Numbered from the stretch's first letter, positions 1 through 7,775 are shown. The stretch: DNA of 64,000 bases from Yanghanlia sp047501535 (GCF_047501535.1 NZ_JAZDRJ010000004.1:1-64000); one strand, 5' to 3'. A program made the numbers and translations. The notes: generated by a model from the sequence alone, not told the origin.

Positions 1-286
1 GTTCGCTTTGCTTGCTCAAAGAAAAAAGACCGGTGTAAGAATAAATTCTTAAACCATTACTTTCTTCAATTGTGCGAGCGTTTGGTATAACTTGTTGGCG
101 AGAGTCTCGTGAAAGACTCTGTGTGCCTACGCATTCCAAGCGCCCACACTTATCGGCTGTTTAATTGTTAAAGAGCGTGCGGCCAAACTGCTTGCCGTCT
201 TGTTACTGCAACCTGCTTGAAAACCCAAGCCGGTAAAATTCTTTCCTGCGTTTCTGCTAACTAGCTAACTGCGCCAGAAGCAGAGA
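1..286 (-). other. 16S rRNA operon leader (5' part of rrn transcript)
   Basis: Read on the minus strand this stretch carries a boxA antitermination element at 176-165 (GCTCTTTAACAA), followed by a segment closely resembling the leader that precedes 16S rRNA in proteobacteria. The 16S gene itself should begin just outside the left edge, since position 1 ends in a short A-rich leader tail. No rRNA body is inside the window. An rrn spacer in front of 23S can also carry boxA, but the promoters found just upstream favour the operon leader. Confidence 0.8.
165..176 (-). promoter_or_regulatory. boxA antitermination element of rrn leader
   Basis: The minus strand reads GCTCTTTAACAA, which matches the proteobacterial rrn boxA core. 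In the family this element is bound in RNA form by NusB/NusE to prevent Rho termination of rRNA transcripts. It lies in the leader downstream of three candidate promoters. Confidence 0.8.
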
Positions 287-292
287 AACGAG

Positions 293-321
293 ATTATGAA
301 GTAGTTTTTAAAGCGTGTCAA
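293..321 (-). promoter_or_regulatory. rrn promoter, proximal (TTGACA-N17-CATAAT)
   Basis: On the minus strand a perfect -35 TTGACA (321-316) is followed after 17 bp by CATAAT (298-293), one mismatch from the consensus -10. It sits about 120 bp upstream of boxA and points into the rRNA leader, as expected for the main growth-controlled rrn promoter. The start of transcription would be near 286. Confidence 0.75.
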
Positions 322-436
322 GTGAAGCGGCGAAGTGTTTTAAAAAGAACTGCTTTTCAAAACCGCCCTGCTTCGCTTGATGCCTCGCAATGCTTAAAAG
401 CCTTGCCACCTACTGCATCTCGCTGCGGAACTCGAA

Positions 437-464
437 ATCATAACATGAAAATCGAACTTCGCAA
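437..464 (-). promoter_or_regulatory. rrn promoter, middle candidate (TTGCGA-N16-TATGAT)
   Basis: The minus strand has TTGCGA (464-459), a 16-bp spacer, then TATGAT (442-437). It is weaker than the proximal promoter but in the same orientation. An AT-rich inverted repeat at 465-491 (7-bp arms) lies immediately upstream and could act as an UP-like element. The call is inferred from tandem arrangement only. Confidence 0.45.
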
Positions 465-601
465 CCGGTTTAGAAAATATTTAAAAACCGGCCCGCTGAC
501 TGCTTGAAATGAGAGGGTAGGCGCCGACTCATGCCGTAAGACCTATTCTCTGAAGCGCCAAGACTAGGGTTAACCCGATGTCTCGATCAGCGAGGAAACG
601 A

Positions 602-631
602 AATATAGCATGAAAGTTTTAGGGCGTGCAA
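602..631 (-). promoter_or_regulatory. rrn promoter, distal candidate (TTGCAC-N18-TATATT)
   Basis: The minus strand reads TTGCAC (631-626), an 18-bp spacer, then TATATT (607-602). It faces the rRNA operon and is the most upstream of three similarly oriented elements. The msrA gene ends at 689 on the same strand, so this promoter would start a new transcript behind it. Confidence 0.45.
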
Positions 632-688
632 GTTGGTGCGGAAAACAACCTCTGACATACCTGCCATACCGCCATGGAGATGGGGCTT

Positions 689-1234
689 TTAGCTCAGCCA
701 CTCCCTGTAATGCTGCCTGAACTTTGCCAGCTTGGGCTCAATCACTGCCATGCAATATCCCTGATAGGGATTCCGAGCGTAGTAGTCGTGATGCTCCGGC
801 TCTGCAGTCCAAAATGTGGCGGGCCCATGAAGTTGAGTCACGACAGGACGGCCAAGCTGTTCTTGGACAGCATTGATGACTCGCTGCGCCACGGTTTTCT
901 GATCATCGTTCTGATAGAAGACAGCCGATGCATATTGAGTACCGACATCCGCGCCTTGGCGGTTCAGTGTCGTAGGGTCGTGCGTGGCGAAGAAAATTCC
1001 TAGCACCGTAGCGCAATCAATAACTTGCGGGTCGAACTCGACTTTTACAACCTCTATATGCCCGGTGGCGCCACTGCATACCGCTTGATAATCAGGGTTG
1101 CTCACATGACCGCCCGCATAGCCGGGGGTGACGGCCAGCACGCCACGCACCTGTTTGAACACGGCCTCGGTACACCAAAAACAACCGCCACCCAGAACAA
1201 TGGTTTCTACCTTGGCACCTTTGTGGTCATTCAT
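689..1234 (-). CDS. msrA: Peptide-methionine (S)-S-oxide reductase MsrA
   Basis: A 181-residue cytosolic repair enzyme that reduces the S-epimer of methionine sulfoxide in proteins and free methionine using thioredoxin. The signature GCFWCTE places the catalytic cysteine at residue 18 and a second cysteine at 21. The GYAGG and GATGHIEVV stretches typical of MsrA follow. The start ATG is preceded by AAGGAAG at good spacing. The length matches the family. It is a stand-alone gene between the rrn operon and a cytochrome gene; no msrB is seen nearby. Confidence 0.95.
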   Translation of the reverse strand: MNDHKGAKVETIVLGGGCFWCTEAVFKQVRGVLAVTPGYAGGHVSNPDYQAVCSGATGHIEVVKVEFDPQVIDCATVLGIFFATHDPTTLNRQGADVGTQYASAVFYQNDDQKTVAQRVINAVQEQLGRPVVTQLHGPATFWTAEPEHHDYYARNPYQGYCMAVIEPKLAKFRQHYREWLS

Positions 1235-1289
1235 AAGCTTCCTTGATTGAAGATTGTCGTTCTAGACATAGCCGCTGCCGGGCCTGCAC

Positions 1290-1766
1290 TTATGGTGAGG
1301 CAATGCCTTCCGATTCGGGGCTTTCAGGATTAGCTGCCTGATGTCCACTGTTTGCTGAGGCAGGTACAGCACCCGACGCATCCGCTTGAGTTGCGGGCGC
1401 ATCTTCCGCTGGGGGCGCGTCATCACCTGTGACATCAGGCTCCGGGGCCAACGAGACAATCCATTCGCCTAACAATAGCGCTGTTGCCGGGTCGATATGT
1501 CGTTGCGCAGGCATTGGAATCGCACCCCATAAGCCGCGACTTCCCTCGCGTATGCGGGTGGCCAGATAGTCGGCCGCGCCATCATTGCCCGCGTAACGTA
1601 ACGCGATATCCCTCATGCTAGGCCCGACACGCTTAGCATCCACCTGGTGGCACGACATGCAGACACTCCGTTGCGCCAACTGCATTCCCGCATCGCCCGC
1701 TTCACCCGCGTAGACTACAGACCCGCCCAACAGCCCAATAATAAACAGCAGACCACGGAATTTCAT
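1290..1766 (-). CDS. Small periplasmic class I cytochrome c with acidic Ala/Pro tail
   Basis: A 158-residue exported mono-haem protein. Residues 1-20 form a signal peptide ending VVYA. The haem site is CMSCH at 36-40, and a likely axial methionine is M85 in GAIPMP, the arrangement of cytochrome c5/c551-like electron carriers. The last 50 or so residues are a low-complexity tail rich in Ala, Pro, Asp, Glu and Ser, which is not part of the usual fold. I chose the ATG at 1766 because the longer open frame upstream has no signal-peptide logic. The redox partner is unknown. Confidence 0.85.
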   Translation of the reverse strand: MKFRGLLFIIGLLGGSVVYAGEAGDAGMQLAQRSVCMSCHQVDAKRVGPSMRDIALRYAGNDGAADYLATRIREGSRGLWGAIPMPAQRHIDPATALLLGEWIVSLAPEPDVTGDDAPPAEDAPATQADASGAVPASANSGHQAANPESPESEGIASP

Positions 1767-1974
1767 GAAAACACGCCCTCGCACGACTTCAGCATATATA
1801 TAGAGGACAAGGACACACCTTGACGCACACCCACCCCGCAATGCATGCGAGCAGGCGCCTGAAATCAGGTTTAAGCTTCCTGATGCTACCCGGCCTATTC
1901 CGCCACGATGCTTGTTCATGGCTTCTGTCAGAGTATTATCGGCCATATTTGCCATTGAACGAGTGCGGAGCCCC

Positions 1975-2769
1975 ATGTTGCAACACCCACAGATCGACCC
2001 CGTCGCCCTTCAAATCGGGCCGGTCGCCATCCATTGGTATGGCTTGATGTATTTATTGGGCTTTGCAGCCGTCTGGTTACTGGGCAGGTGGCGCATTCGC
2101 CAAGGTCGCAGGGACTTCAGCCTGCGCGACCTTGAAGATATTATTTTCTATAGCGTGATTGGGGTCATCGCAGGCGGCCGCCTGGGTTACGCCCTGATTT
2201 ACAAGCCCGCCTATTACCTGTCACACCCTCTGGAGATTCTCTACCTTTGGGAAGGCGGCATGTCTTTTCATGGCGGGCTGGTTGGCGTGATCGTTGTACT
2301 GCTGTGGTATGCGCGCAGCCGCGACCGCCACCTTCTGGATGTCGGTGATTTCATTGCCCCAATGATTCCCCTTGGCCTGGCAGCAGGCCGGTGGGGCAAC
2401 TTCGTTAATGGCGAGCTATGGGGCCGCCCGACAGACCTGCCATGGGGCATGGTCTTTCCCTATGTGGACGCCCTGCCCCGCCACCCTTCCCAGCTTTATC
2501 AAATGGCCTTCGAAGGTTTGTTGCTTTTCGTCGTGCTGTGGCTATATTCCAGCAAACCCCGCAAACGCGGGAAAGTTAGCGGGCTGTTCCTTATGGGTTA
2601 TGGAACCGCCCGCTTCCTAGTTGAATTCACCCGCGAGCCCGACGATTTCCTCGGCCTGCTTGCAGGCGGGCTTTCAATGGGTCAGCTCTTGTCCATCCCC
2701 ATGGTTCTGGCCGGCGCCCTCATTTTTTGGAAGAGTTCAGAAAAATCGTCCCCTGAACAGACAGGCTGA
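1975..2769 (+). CDS. lgt: Prolipoprotein diacylglyceryl transferase Lgt
   Basis: A 264-residue inner-membrane enzyme that transfers diacylglycerol from phosphatidylglycerol to the lipobox cysteine of preprolipoproteins, the first step of lipoprotein maturation. The sequence has seven or so hydrophobic spans, the early SFHGGL histidine motif and the diagnostic GRWGNFVNGELWGRP signature with the later RHPSQLYQ segment. The start at 1975 (MLQHPQ) is preferred over upstream in-frame codons because family members begin there. It overlaps the convergent SIMPL gene by 50 bp at the 3' end. Pal in this window is one predicted client. Confidence 0.96.
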   Translation: MLQHPQIDPVALQIGPVAIHWYGLMYLLGFAAVWLLGRWRIRQGRRDFSLRDLEDIIFYSVIGVIAGGRLGYALIYKPAYYLSHPLEILYLWEGGMSFHGGLVGVIVVLLWYARSRDRHLLDVGDFIAPMIPLGLAAGRWGNFVNGELWGRPTDLPWGMVFPYVDALPRHPSQLYQMAFEGLLLFVVLWLYSSKPRKRGKVSGLFLMGYGTARFLVEFTREPDDFLGLLAGGLSMGQLLSIPMVLAGALIFWKSSEKSSPEQTG

Positions 2770-3469
2770 TATTTTCCGTCCCGCCTTCCAGGGGCACACT
2801 GGCCACCGCATCGGCGGCGGCCATTGCCATCATGCGGTGCCCTTCCGGCTGGTAACTGGCGCCTGCGCCACCCAATTGAATTTCGCGAATCGAATATGAC
2901 TCATAACCAAAGGCTTTAGCCAAGTCTGCCGCCCTGTAGCGAAAGGCAGTGGCCGCTTCTTGCAAAAGCTCGGCCTCGTGCTTGGCCCGCTCTTGGGGCG
3001 CGACGAAAAAGTCCAGGTTAACGATAGGCATGCGGTCAGACACCTGGGCCGCCAACTTGGAAGCCGCTTCAAAATCTGTAGATTCCAGAATAATTTCGGT
3101 GCGACCGCGCCATTCAGAAATGCGACCGTCCTTGTCATTCATGGGCCAAACCTGAAAGTTGCCGCTATACACCTTAATGCCTTCCTTGCCCTTAACCTCC
3201 TTCATCACACTATCGGCGCTGCGGCTTAACGACGTGGCTACTTCCGCTTGCTCACTGTCGCGAATGTCCGCCGCAAGAGTGATACGCACGGTGTCGCGCG
3301 GCACCTCCCTGACAGCTTCGGCTCTCAGACTGGCATAGGGGTATTTGATCTCAGCCGTAACATCACCTTGAGCCAAGGCTGGACTTGCCATTGATAGGGC
3401 ACACAATGCCAGCCCAAGGCCAGCCAAAGACGAAAAGAAACGGGCTTGCATACTGAGGTTAAGCTTCAT
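2720..3469 (-). CDS. SIMPL (DUF541) domain periplasmic protein
   Basis: A 249-residue exported protein with a signal peptide ending in ALA at about residue 33. The body resembles the SIMPL/DUF541 family (BP26/OMP28, YggE), with conserved phrases such as VRITLAADIRDSEQAEV and a C-terminal SLSVQGTIFL strand. Family members are oligomeric periplasmic or outer-membrane-associated proteins linked to oxidative-stress tolerance; their molecular function is unclear. The start at 3469 is chosen because it begins the signal peptide and has GGAG upstream. The 3' end overlaps lgt convergently. Confidence 0.85.
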   Translation of the reverse strand: MKLNLSMQARFFSSLAGLGLALCALSMASPALAQGDVTAEIKYPYASLRAEAVREVPRDTVRITLAADIRDSEQAEVATSLSRSADSVMKEVKGKEGIKVYSGNFQVWPMNDKDGRISEWRGRTEIILESTDFEAASKLAAQVSDRMPIVNLDFFVAPQERAKHEAELLQEAATAFRYRAADLAKAFGYESYSIREIQLGGAGASYQPEGHRMMAMAAADAVASVPLEGGTENISLSVQGTIFLNSSKK

Positions 3470-3707
3470 GGAGAAACTCCGGTCAACTGAAACGGATTTC
3501 CAGTGTACTTCCGGCAAACGACAATTGGCGCACAAGCCTGTTCCAGATGGTTTCACTCGCCAGCCAGCAAAGGCCATGGACAGCTCTGCCATGAAAAACC
3601 GCAGTCACCCACCTGCTACACAGGTTTTCTCCTAGCTTGCGCTACGCTCATGAGCGCTTTTACTCTACTTCCGGACTGCCCACTAATCGCTTCAGAAGAA
3701 CCTCACC

Positions 3708-4319
3708 ATGCAATTCGAGACCTGGCTTGTTTTCTTGCTGGCATCTATCGGCCTGTCATTATCGCCAGGGCCCAATGGGCTGCTCGCGCTCACTCATGGC
3801 GCCATACACGGAACCCGGCAGACTTCGTACACGATTCTGGGCGGCGCGGTGGGTTTTATTGCCATCATCGCGCTTTGCATGTTCGGCATCGGTGCTCTGA
3901 TCAAAGCCTCTGTAGTTTGGCTGACCATACTTAAATGGGTGGGAGGCCTCTACCTTATATGGCTGGGCATACAAGTCTGGCGGTCGCCAGCCATCGCCAT
4001 CACGACGCTATCCAAGCCTGCCCACACCAAGGGAAGAGCCTTATTTCTTCAGGGTTTACTTTCCGCCGGAACCAACCCCAAAGGGCTGCTTTTTTTCAGT
4101 GCTTTTCTGCCACAATTTATTGACCCGCACCGCAGCCTCTTTGAGCAGTTCGTAGTAGTGGCCGCCACCTTTGCTGCAACCGAGACATTAACCGAATATG
4201 GTTTGGCCGGTGCAGCCCACCGCGTACGCCCTTGGTTGGCCCGTGTTGGAAAACGTTTTAATCAAGCGTGTGGCGGCCTGTTCATTGCAATCGGGGCAGT
4301 GCTTCCCTTGCGCACGTGA
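3708..4319 (+). CDS. LysE/RhtB family amino-acid exporter
   Basis: A 203-residue integral membrane protein with about six hydrophobic segments. The N-terminal LSLSPGPNGLLALTHG motif is the hallmark of the LysE/RhtB translocators that export amino acids such as lysine, threonine or homoserine lactone. The substrate cannot be read from sequence. It is transcribed divergently from the SIMPL gene and is followed by a strong hairpin at 4395-4427 shared with 6S RNA. Confidence 0.9.
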   Translation: MQFETWLVFLLASIGLSLSPGPNGLLALTHGAIHGTRQTSYTILGGAVGFIAIIALCMFGIGALIKASVVWLTILKWVGGLYLIWLGIQVWRSPAIAITTLSKPAHTKGRALFLQGLLSAGTNPKGLLFFSAFLPQFIDPHRSLFEQFVVVAATFAATETLTEYGLAGAAHRVRPWLARVGKRFNQACGGLFIAIGAVLPLRT

Positions 4320-4390
4320 GCTTGCCCATCATAGGTACTGCTTGTGCTTGCACCGACCACGGGAAACCGCCTTTTTATACGGAACCCACA

Positions 4391-4427
4391 AAAAAAGAAA
4401 AGCTCGTACGTGTGACGAGCTTTTCTT
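4391..4427. terminator. Bidirectional intrinsic terminator between LysE gene and 6S RNA
   Basis: A perfect 13-bp stem (4395-4407 with 4415-4427) closes a 7-nt loop. On the minus strand it is followed by a run of seven T, ideal for ending the 6S RNA transcript. On the plus strand the stem ends in TTTTCTT, which could end the LysE-family transcript. Confidence 0.85.
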
Positions 4428-4437
4428 CTATATAAAT

Positions 4438-4630
4438 GCCCCGCATGTGCCGTCTAGGCCGGCATCCTGAACCGGAGGTTCAAGTTGGTCGCCATCAGGC
4501 AAGCTTCGGGTTCTCCTCGCGAGGAGGAGATCTCTCCCACTTGCCAATCCAGCAACCGATGCCAATAGCATTGGTTCAAGGAATGTATGGCCAAGTCACG
4601 AGCACCGCAGGGACAAACTTTCAGGGCCGC
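4438..4630 (-). ncRNA. ssrS: 6S RNA
   Basis: The minus strand immediately downstream of zapA encodes an approximately 190-nt RNA with the long imperfect double-stranded form of 6S RNA. The 5' GCCCTGAAAG and 3' GCGGGGC ends can pair. The conserved inner elements CCTTGAACC and CCTCCGGTTCAGGATGCCGGCC are present, with an apical GC-rich hairpin around 4513-4533. 6S RNA binds sigma-70 RNA polymerase in stationary phase. The zapA-ssrS order is conserved in many proteobacteria. Exact ends are estimates; it ends at the 4391-4427 terminator. Confidence 0.85.
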
Positions 4631-4669
4631 TAGTGCGACACCTGCATAATCAAATTCTTCAGTTCCATT

Positions 4670-4981
4670 TTACCTGGATTGAGCCGGTAACCCAACCACT
4701 TGATCGAGCGCGGCGTGCATGTCTTCGATCTTGCGTTTGAAATCGCCGACGGCGACATTCGCCAATGGCCCGCTAGGTGCTTTCATGCGCAGCAACTCGC
4801 TAGCGATCTGGATGGCGGCCATGACGGCAATGCGCTCGTTGCCCGAAGCCTTGGCCGCGTTCTTGATAGCCGACATGCGCTGGTCGACCAGACGCACCGC
4901 TTCGAGCAGAGCGTCTTTCTCAGCAGGCAGGCAGGCCATCGAGTAATCGCGGCCTAATATAGATACGTCCACGCGTTCCAT
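4670..4981 (-). CDS. zapA: Cell division protein ZapA
   Basis: A 103-residue cytosolic protein that binds and bundles FtsZ at the division ring. It has the ZapA globular head (MERVDVSILGRDYSMACLP) and a helical C-terminal half for dimer and tetramer formation. I start at the ATG at 4981 because AGGAG lies 8 nt before it. The in-frame GTG at 4990 would overlap the upstream stop and lacks a spaced ribosome site. The coiled-coil gene upstream ends 5 nt before this start, so the two are probably one operon, with 6S RNA following. Confidence 0.93.
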   Translation of the reverse strand: MERVDVSILGRDYSMACLPAEKDALLEAVRLVDQRMSAIKNAAKASGNERIAVMAAIQIASELLRMKAPSGPLANVAVGDFKRKIEDMHAALDQVVGLPAQSR

Positions 4982-4986
4982 GGATG

Positions 4987-5391
4987 TCACTCCTGAGGAG
5001 CGCCAGGCAGGCGCATAAGTATCGAATCAATCTGTAGCTGAGCTTGCCCGGCCACCACCTTAAGCCGTGAGGCGTCGGCCTGACTGACAGCCAACTGCCG
5101 ACGCAAGGCTTCGTGCTCGAGCCTGCTGCGTTCCACTTCGCTTTGTAGCGAAACCCGTATGCTGTCGGCTTCGGCACGCAAGATATCCACCCGTGTTTGG
5201 TGGTCGGCGCTGTTTTCGGCCAGTTCGTTGTACTCAGCTTCGCGCCGCTTGAGCTGATCGCGCAGGGCATCGCGCTCTTGCTCAAGCCCGGTAATGCGCG
5301 CCTGCAGCGCAGCACGCTCGGATTGAAGCTGCTTGGAGAACTGCACCAATTGCCCGATACGGGCAGCGAGAGAATCGAGATCTTCCAACAT
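4987..5391 (-). CDS. ZapB-like coiled-coil protein
   Basis: About 134 residues (140 if the in-frame ATG at 5409 is used), almost entirely predicted coiled coil, rich in Glu, Arg, Gln and Leu with heptad spacing. The N-terminal LDSLAARIGQLVQFSKQL block resembles the TIGR02449/ZapB-like proteins found before zapA in betaproteobacteria. Known ZapB stabilises the Z-ring through ZapA. The adjacency to zapA, only 5 nt apart, supports the same role, but the protein is nearly twice the length of E. coli ZapB and the name is by context. Confidence 0.7.
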   Translation of the reverse strand: MLEDLDSLAARIGQLVQFSKQLQSERAALQARITGLEQERDALRDQLKRREAEYNELAENSADHQTRVDILRAEADSIRVSLQSEVERSRLEHEALRRQLAVSQADASRLKVVAGQAQLQIDSILMRLPGAPQE

Positions 5392-5488
5392 GGCGTTATC
5401 GTAAACCATCCCGCGTTCAACTGAATAGGGGTAAGTGGACGACTTTGATACAGCCTGTCACGTCCACCCTGCGACACGCATCATAACC

Positions 5489-5527
5489 TTTCACCTGCTT
5501 TTCAACCGCCTTTCAATCTTCTTTCAA
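5489..5527 (+). promoter_or_regulatory. Four 11-bp-spaced TTTCAa/c direct repeats, candidate TctD binding array
   Basis: TTTCAC at 5489 and TTTCAA at 5500, 5511 and 5522 recur at exactly 11 bp, about one helical turn. OmpR/PhoB-type response regulators bind such tandem half-sites head to tail. A TctD-type regulator of that class is encoded at 10418-11095 and the tctBA transporter starts at 5745. The link is inference. Confidence 0.5.
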
Positions 5528-5550
5528 TTCGACCATTAAAAAGACAGAAA

Positions 5551-5566
5551 TGTCATTTAAATGACA
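5551..5566. promoter_or_regulatory. Perfect 16-bp palindrome TGTCATTTAAATGACA
   Basis: A self-complementary 16-mer lies 24 bp downstream of the direct-repeat array and 180 bp before tctB. It could be a dimeric repressor operator. It has no loop, so a terminator role is less likely, although a run of T follows on the minus strand. Confidence 0.45.
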
Positions 5567-5744
5567 AAAAAACCGAATCGCCAGGGAAAACCCTGTAAGC
5601 AAACCCCCTGCTTCGGGTTCTCAGTCGCCCTCTCGTCCATTACCATTCGGCACCCTTTAGACATGCCCTGAACGGTTTCAGTTGTTTTCGGCTGATTTTC
5701 GAACATGGCGTCACACTATTAATTTGCAGGAGAGGTTCATCAAC

Positions 5745-6200
5745 ATGCAGCTTAGAAATAAGCAGGACTTCTGGGCCGGAGTCATGTTCGTGGCACTAGG
5801 AGTCGGGTTCGCTCTAGGTGCCACGAATTACTCAATGGGTACCGCAGCCCGCATGGGTCCTGGCTACTTCCCATTCTGGTTGGGCGTGTGTCTGGCAGTA
5901 CTCGGTGCTGTCGTTGCCATTGGCGCCCTCAAGGAAAAAGCAGAGGAAACCGAAGTCGATAAGTTCGACTTCCGGATTCTGTTCATCATCATCGGTTCCG
6001 TCGTACTGACGGGTGTGGTCATGAACAGCCTCGGAATCTACATCTCGGTGTTCCTGCTGGTCGCTATCAGCAGCCTGGCTAGCCATGAGTTCAACTGGAA
6101 AGTCGCTGGGGCCACTGCCATCTGCCTGGTGCTGTTTGTCTGGCTGGCATTCATCAAGGGGCTGGGACTCATCTTCCCGCTCTGGCCGAGTTTTCTGTAA
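5745..6200 (+). CDS. tctB: Tripartite tricarboxylate transporter small membrane subunit TctB
   Basis: A 151-residue protein with four hydrophobic spans, the small membrane subunit of a TTT-family solute importer. The early NKQDFWAGVMFVALGVGFALGA and AARMGPGYFPFWLG motifs are typical of TctB. AGGAGAGG precedes the ATG at 5745, which is why the longer upstream frame is rejected. It lies 13 nt before tctA. The periplasmic binding subunit TctC that normally heads the operon is missing here. Confidence 0.92.
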   Translation: MQLRNKQDFWAGVMFVALGVGFALGATNYSMGTAARMGPGYFPFWLGVCLAVLGAVVAIGALKEKAEETEVDKFDFRILFIIIGSVVLTGVVMNSLGIYISVFLLVAISSLASHEFNWKVAGATAICLVLFVWLAFIKGLGLIFPLWPSFL

Positions 6201-6213
6201 ATAGGAGCCATCA

Positions 6214-7719
6214 ATGGAATTGCTTGAACACTTGGCTCTCGGGTTCTCCGTCGCCATGACCCTTGAAAACCTGGTCTACTGCCTGCTTGGCTGTGTACTA
6301 GGTACTTTGATCGGTGTGCTGCCGGGTATTGGCCCTGTACCCACCATCGCCATGCTGCTGCCCATTACCTATGTGCTGCCGCCCACCGCTGGCCTGATTA
6401 TGCTCGCCGGTATCTACTACGGCGCCGCCTACGGGGGCTCTACCACCGCTATTCTGGTGGCGCTGCCGGGCGAAACGTCCGCTGTGGTGACTGTGCTTGA
6501 TGGCCACCAGATGGCAAAGAATGGGCGAGCAGGCGCCGCATTGGCAATTGCCGCGCTTGGCTCCTTCTTTGCAGGTTGCGTAGCCACCGTCCTGATTGCC
6601 GGTTTTGCGCCACCCCTGGCGGAATTGGCCTTCAAGTTCGGCCCTGCTGAGTACTTCTCTCTTATGGTACTGGGCTTGATCGGTGCTGTGGTGCTGGCTT
6701 CGGGTTCTCTGCCCAAGGCCATCTGCATGATTCTGCTTGGCCTGCTGCTGGGCATGATTGGCACCGACGTGAACTCCGGCGTGGCTCGCTACGACTTCGG
6801 TATCCCCGAGCTGCAAGACGGTATCGACTTCGCCGTCGTGGCCATGGGTGTGTTTGGTTTCTCCGAAATCATGACCAACCTGGAACTGCGCGATCAACGC
6901 GTGGCTGTGGATTCCAAAGTGGGTACGCTCTACCCCAACAAACAGGAATTCAAGGAAGCCTGGCCTGCAGTGGTACGCGGTACAGCTCTGGGCTCCGCCC
7001 TGGGTATTCTGCCTGGCGGTGGTGCGGTTCTGTCATCCTTCGCTTCCTACACCCTGGAAAAGAAGCTGTCCAAGAACCCAGAGCGCTTTGGTAAGGGCCA
7101 CCCCGCAGGTCTGGCAGGGCCGGAATCGGCTAACAACGCCGGCTCGCAGGCATCGTTCATCCCGCTGCTCACCCTGGGTATTCCCGGCAACGCCGTGACC
7201 GCCCTGATGATTGGCGCCATGACGATCCACAACATCCAGCCCGGCCCACAGGTTATGACCAGTCACCCAGAACTCTTCTGGGGCCTGATCGTGTCCATGT
7301 GGATCGGTAACCTGATGCTGGTCATCCTGAACCTGCCTCTGATCGGGCTGTGGGTGAAACTGCTCACCGTGCCTTATCGCATTCTGTTCCCAGCCATTCT
7401 GGTGTTCTGCACGATCGGGGTCTATTCCCTGAACTACAACGTGTTTGACATCTGGGTCACGGCCGCCTTCGGCTTAGTGGGCTACATCTGGGCCAAGCTG
7501 AAGTGTGAGGGCGCTCCATTGCTGCTAGGCTTGGTGCTTGGGCCCATGATGGAAGAAAACTTCCGTCGTGCCCTGCTGCTGGCACGCGGTGACTACACCA
7601 CCTTTGTGACCCGCCCGCTGTCGCTCAGCTTGCTGATCGCCGCTGCAATTCTGGTCGCACTGGTTGCCCTGCCTTCCATTAAGGCCAAGCGCGAAGAAGC
7701 CTTTGTAGACGAGGGTTGA
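6214..7719 (+). CDS. tctA: Tripartite tricarboxylate transporter large membrane subunit TctA
   Basis: A 501-residue channel subunit with about a dozen membrane spans. It carries the TctA signatures VLPGIGPVPTIAMLLPITY and YYGAAYGGSTTAILVALPGE near the N-terminus and LTLGIPGNAVTALMIGA in the second half. With TctB it forms a secondary importer for citrate-like carboxylates that needs a TctC/Bug periplasmic binder, absent from this window. The substrate is unknown. A perfect terminator follows at 7776-7812. Regulation by the TctD/TctE pair 3 kb downstream is likely. Confidence 0.95.
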   Translation: MELLEHLALGFSVAMTLENLVYCLLGCVLGTLIGVLPGIGPVPTIAMLLPITYVLPPTAGLIMLAGIYYGAAYGGSTTAILVALPGETSAVVTVLDGHQMAKNGRAGAALAIAALGSFFAGCVATVLIAGFAPPLAELAFKFGPAEYFSLMVLGLIGAVVLASGSLPKAICMILLGLLLGMIGTDVNSGVARYDFGIPELQDGIDFAVVAMGVFGFSEIMTNLELRDQRVAVDSKVGTLYPNKQEFKEAWPAVVRGTALGSALGILPGGGAVLSSFASYTLEKKLSKNPERFGKGHPAGLAGPESANNAGSQASFIPLLTLGIPGNAVTALMIGAMTIHNIQPGPQVMTSHPELFWGLIVSMWIGNLMLVILNLPLIGLWVKLLTVPYRILFPAILVFCTIGVYSLNYNVFDIWVTAAFGLVGYIWAKLKCEGAPLLLGLVLGPMMEENFRRALLLARGDYTTFVTRPLSLSLLIAAAILVALVALPSIKAKREEAFVDEG

Positions 7720-7775
7720 TCCGCAAGCAGTCAATAGACTGCAATATGAAAGGTTCGGAATAAGTCCGAGCACTC

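Larger units (their letters stand above)
322..688. other. Gene-free rrn promoter region
   Basis: About 370 bp between the proximal rrn promoter and the msrA stop. Apart from the two extra promoter candidates and the 465-491 inverted repeat, I see no gene. A 61-codon plus-strand open frame at 322-507 has no ribosome site or recognisable protein character and is dismissed. Confidence 0.6.
5392..5744. other. Intergenic region upstream of tctB with operator-like elements
   Basis: About 350 bp separating the divergent zapB-like and tctB genes. It holds four TTTCA direct repeats at 11-bp spacing (5489-5527) and a perfect 16-bp palindrome (5551-5566), both listed separately. No ORF with a ribosome site is visible. 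Confidence 0.7.

Noticed and set aside
322..507. Short plus-strand ORF in the rrn promoter region
   Set aside because: No ribosome site or homology-like features, and it overlaps oppositely directed rrn promoters.
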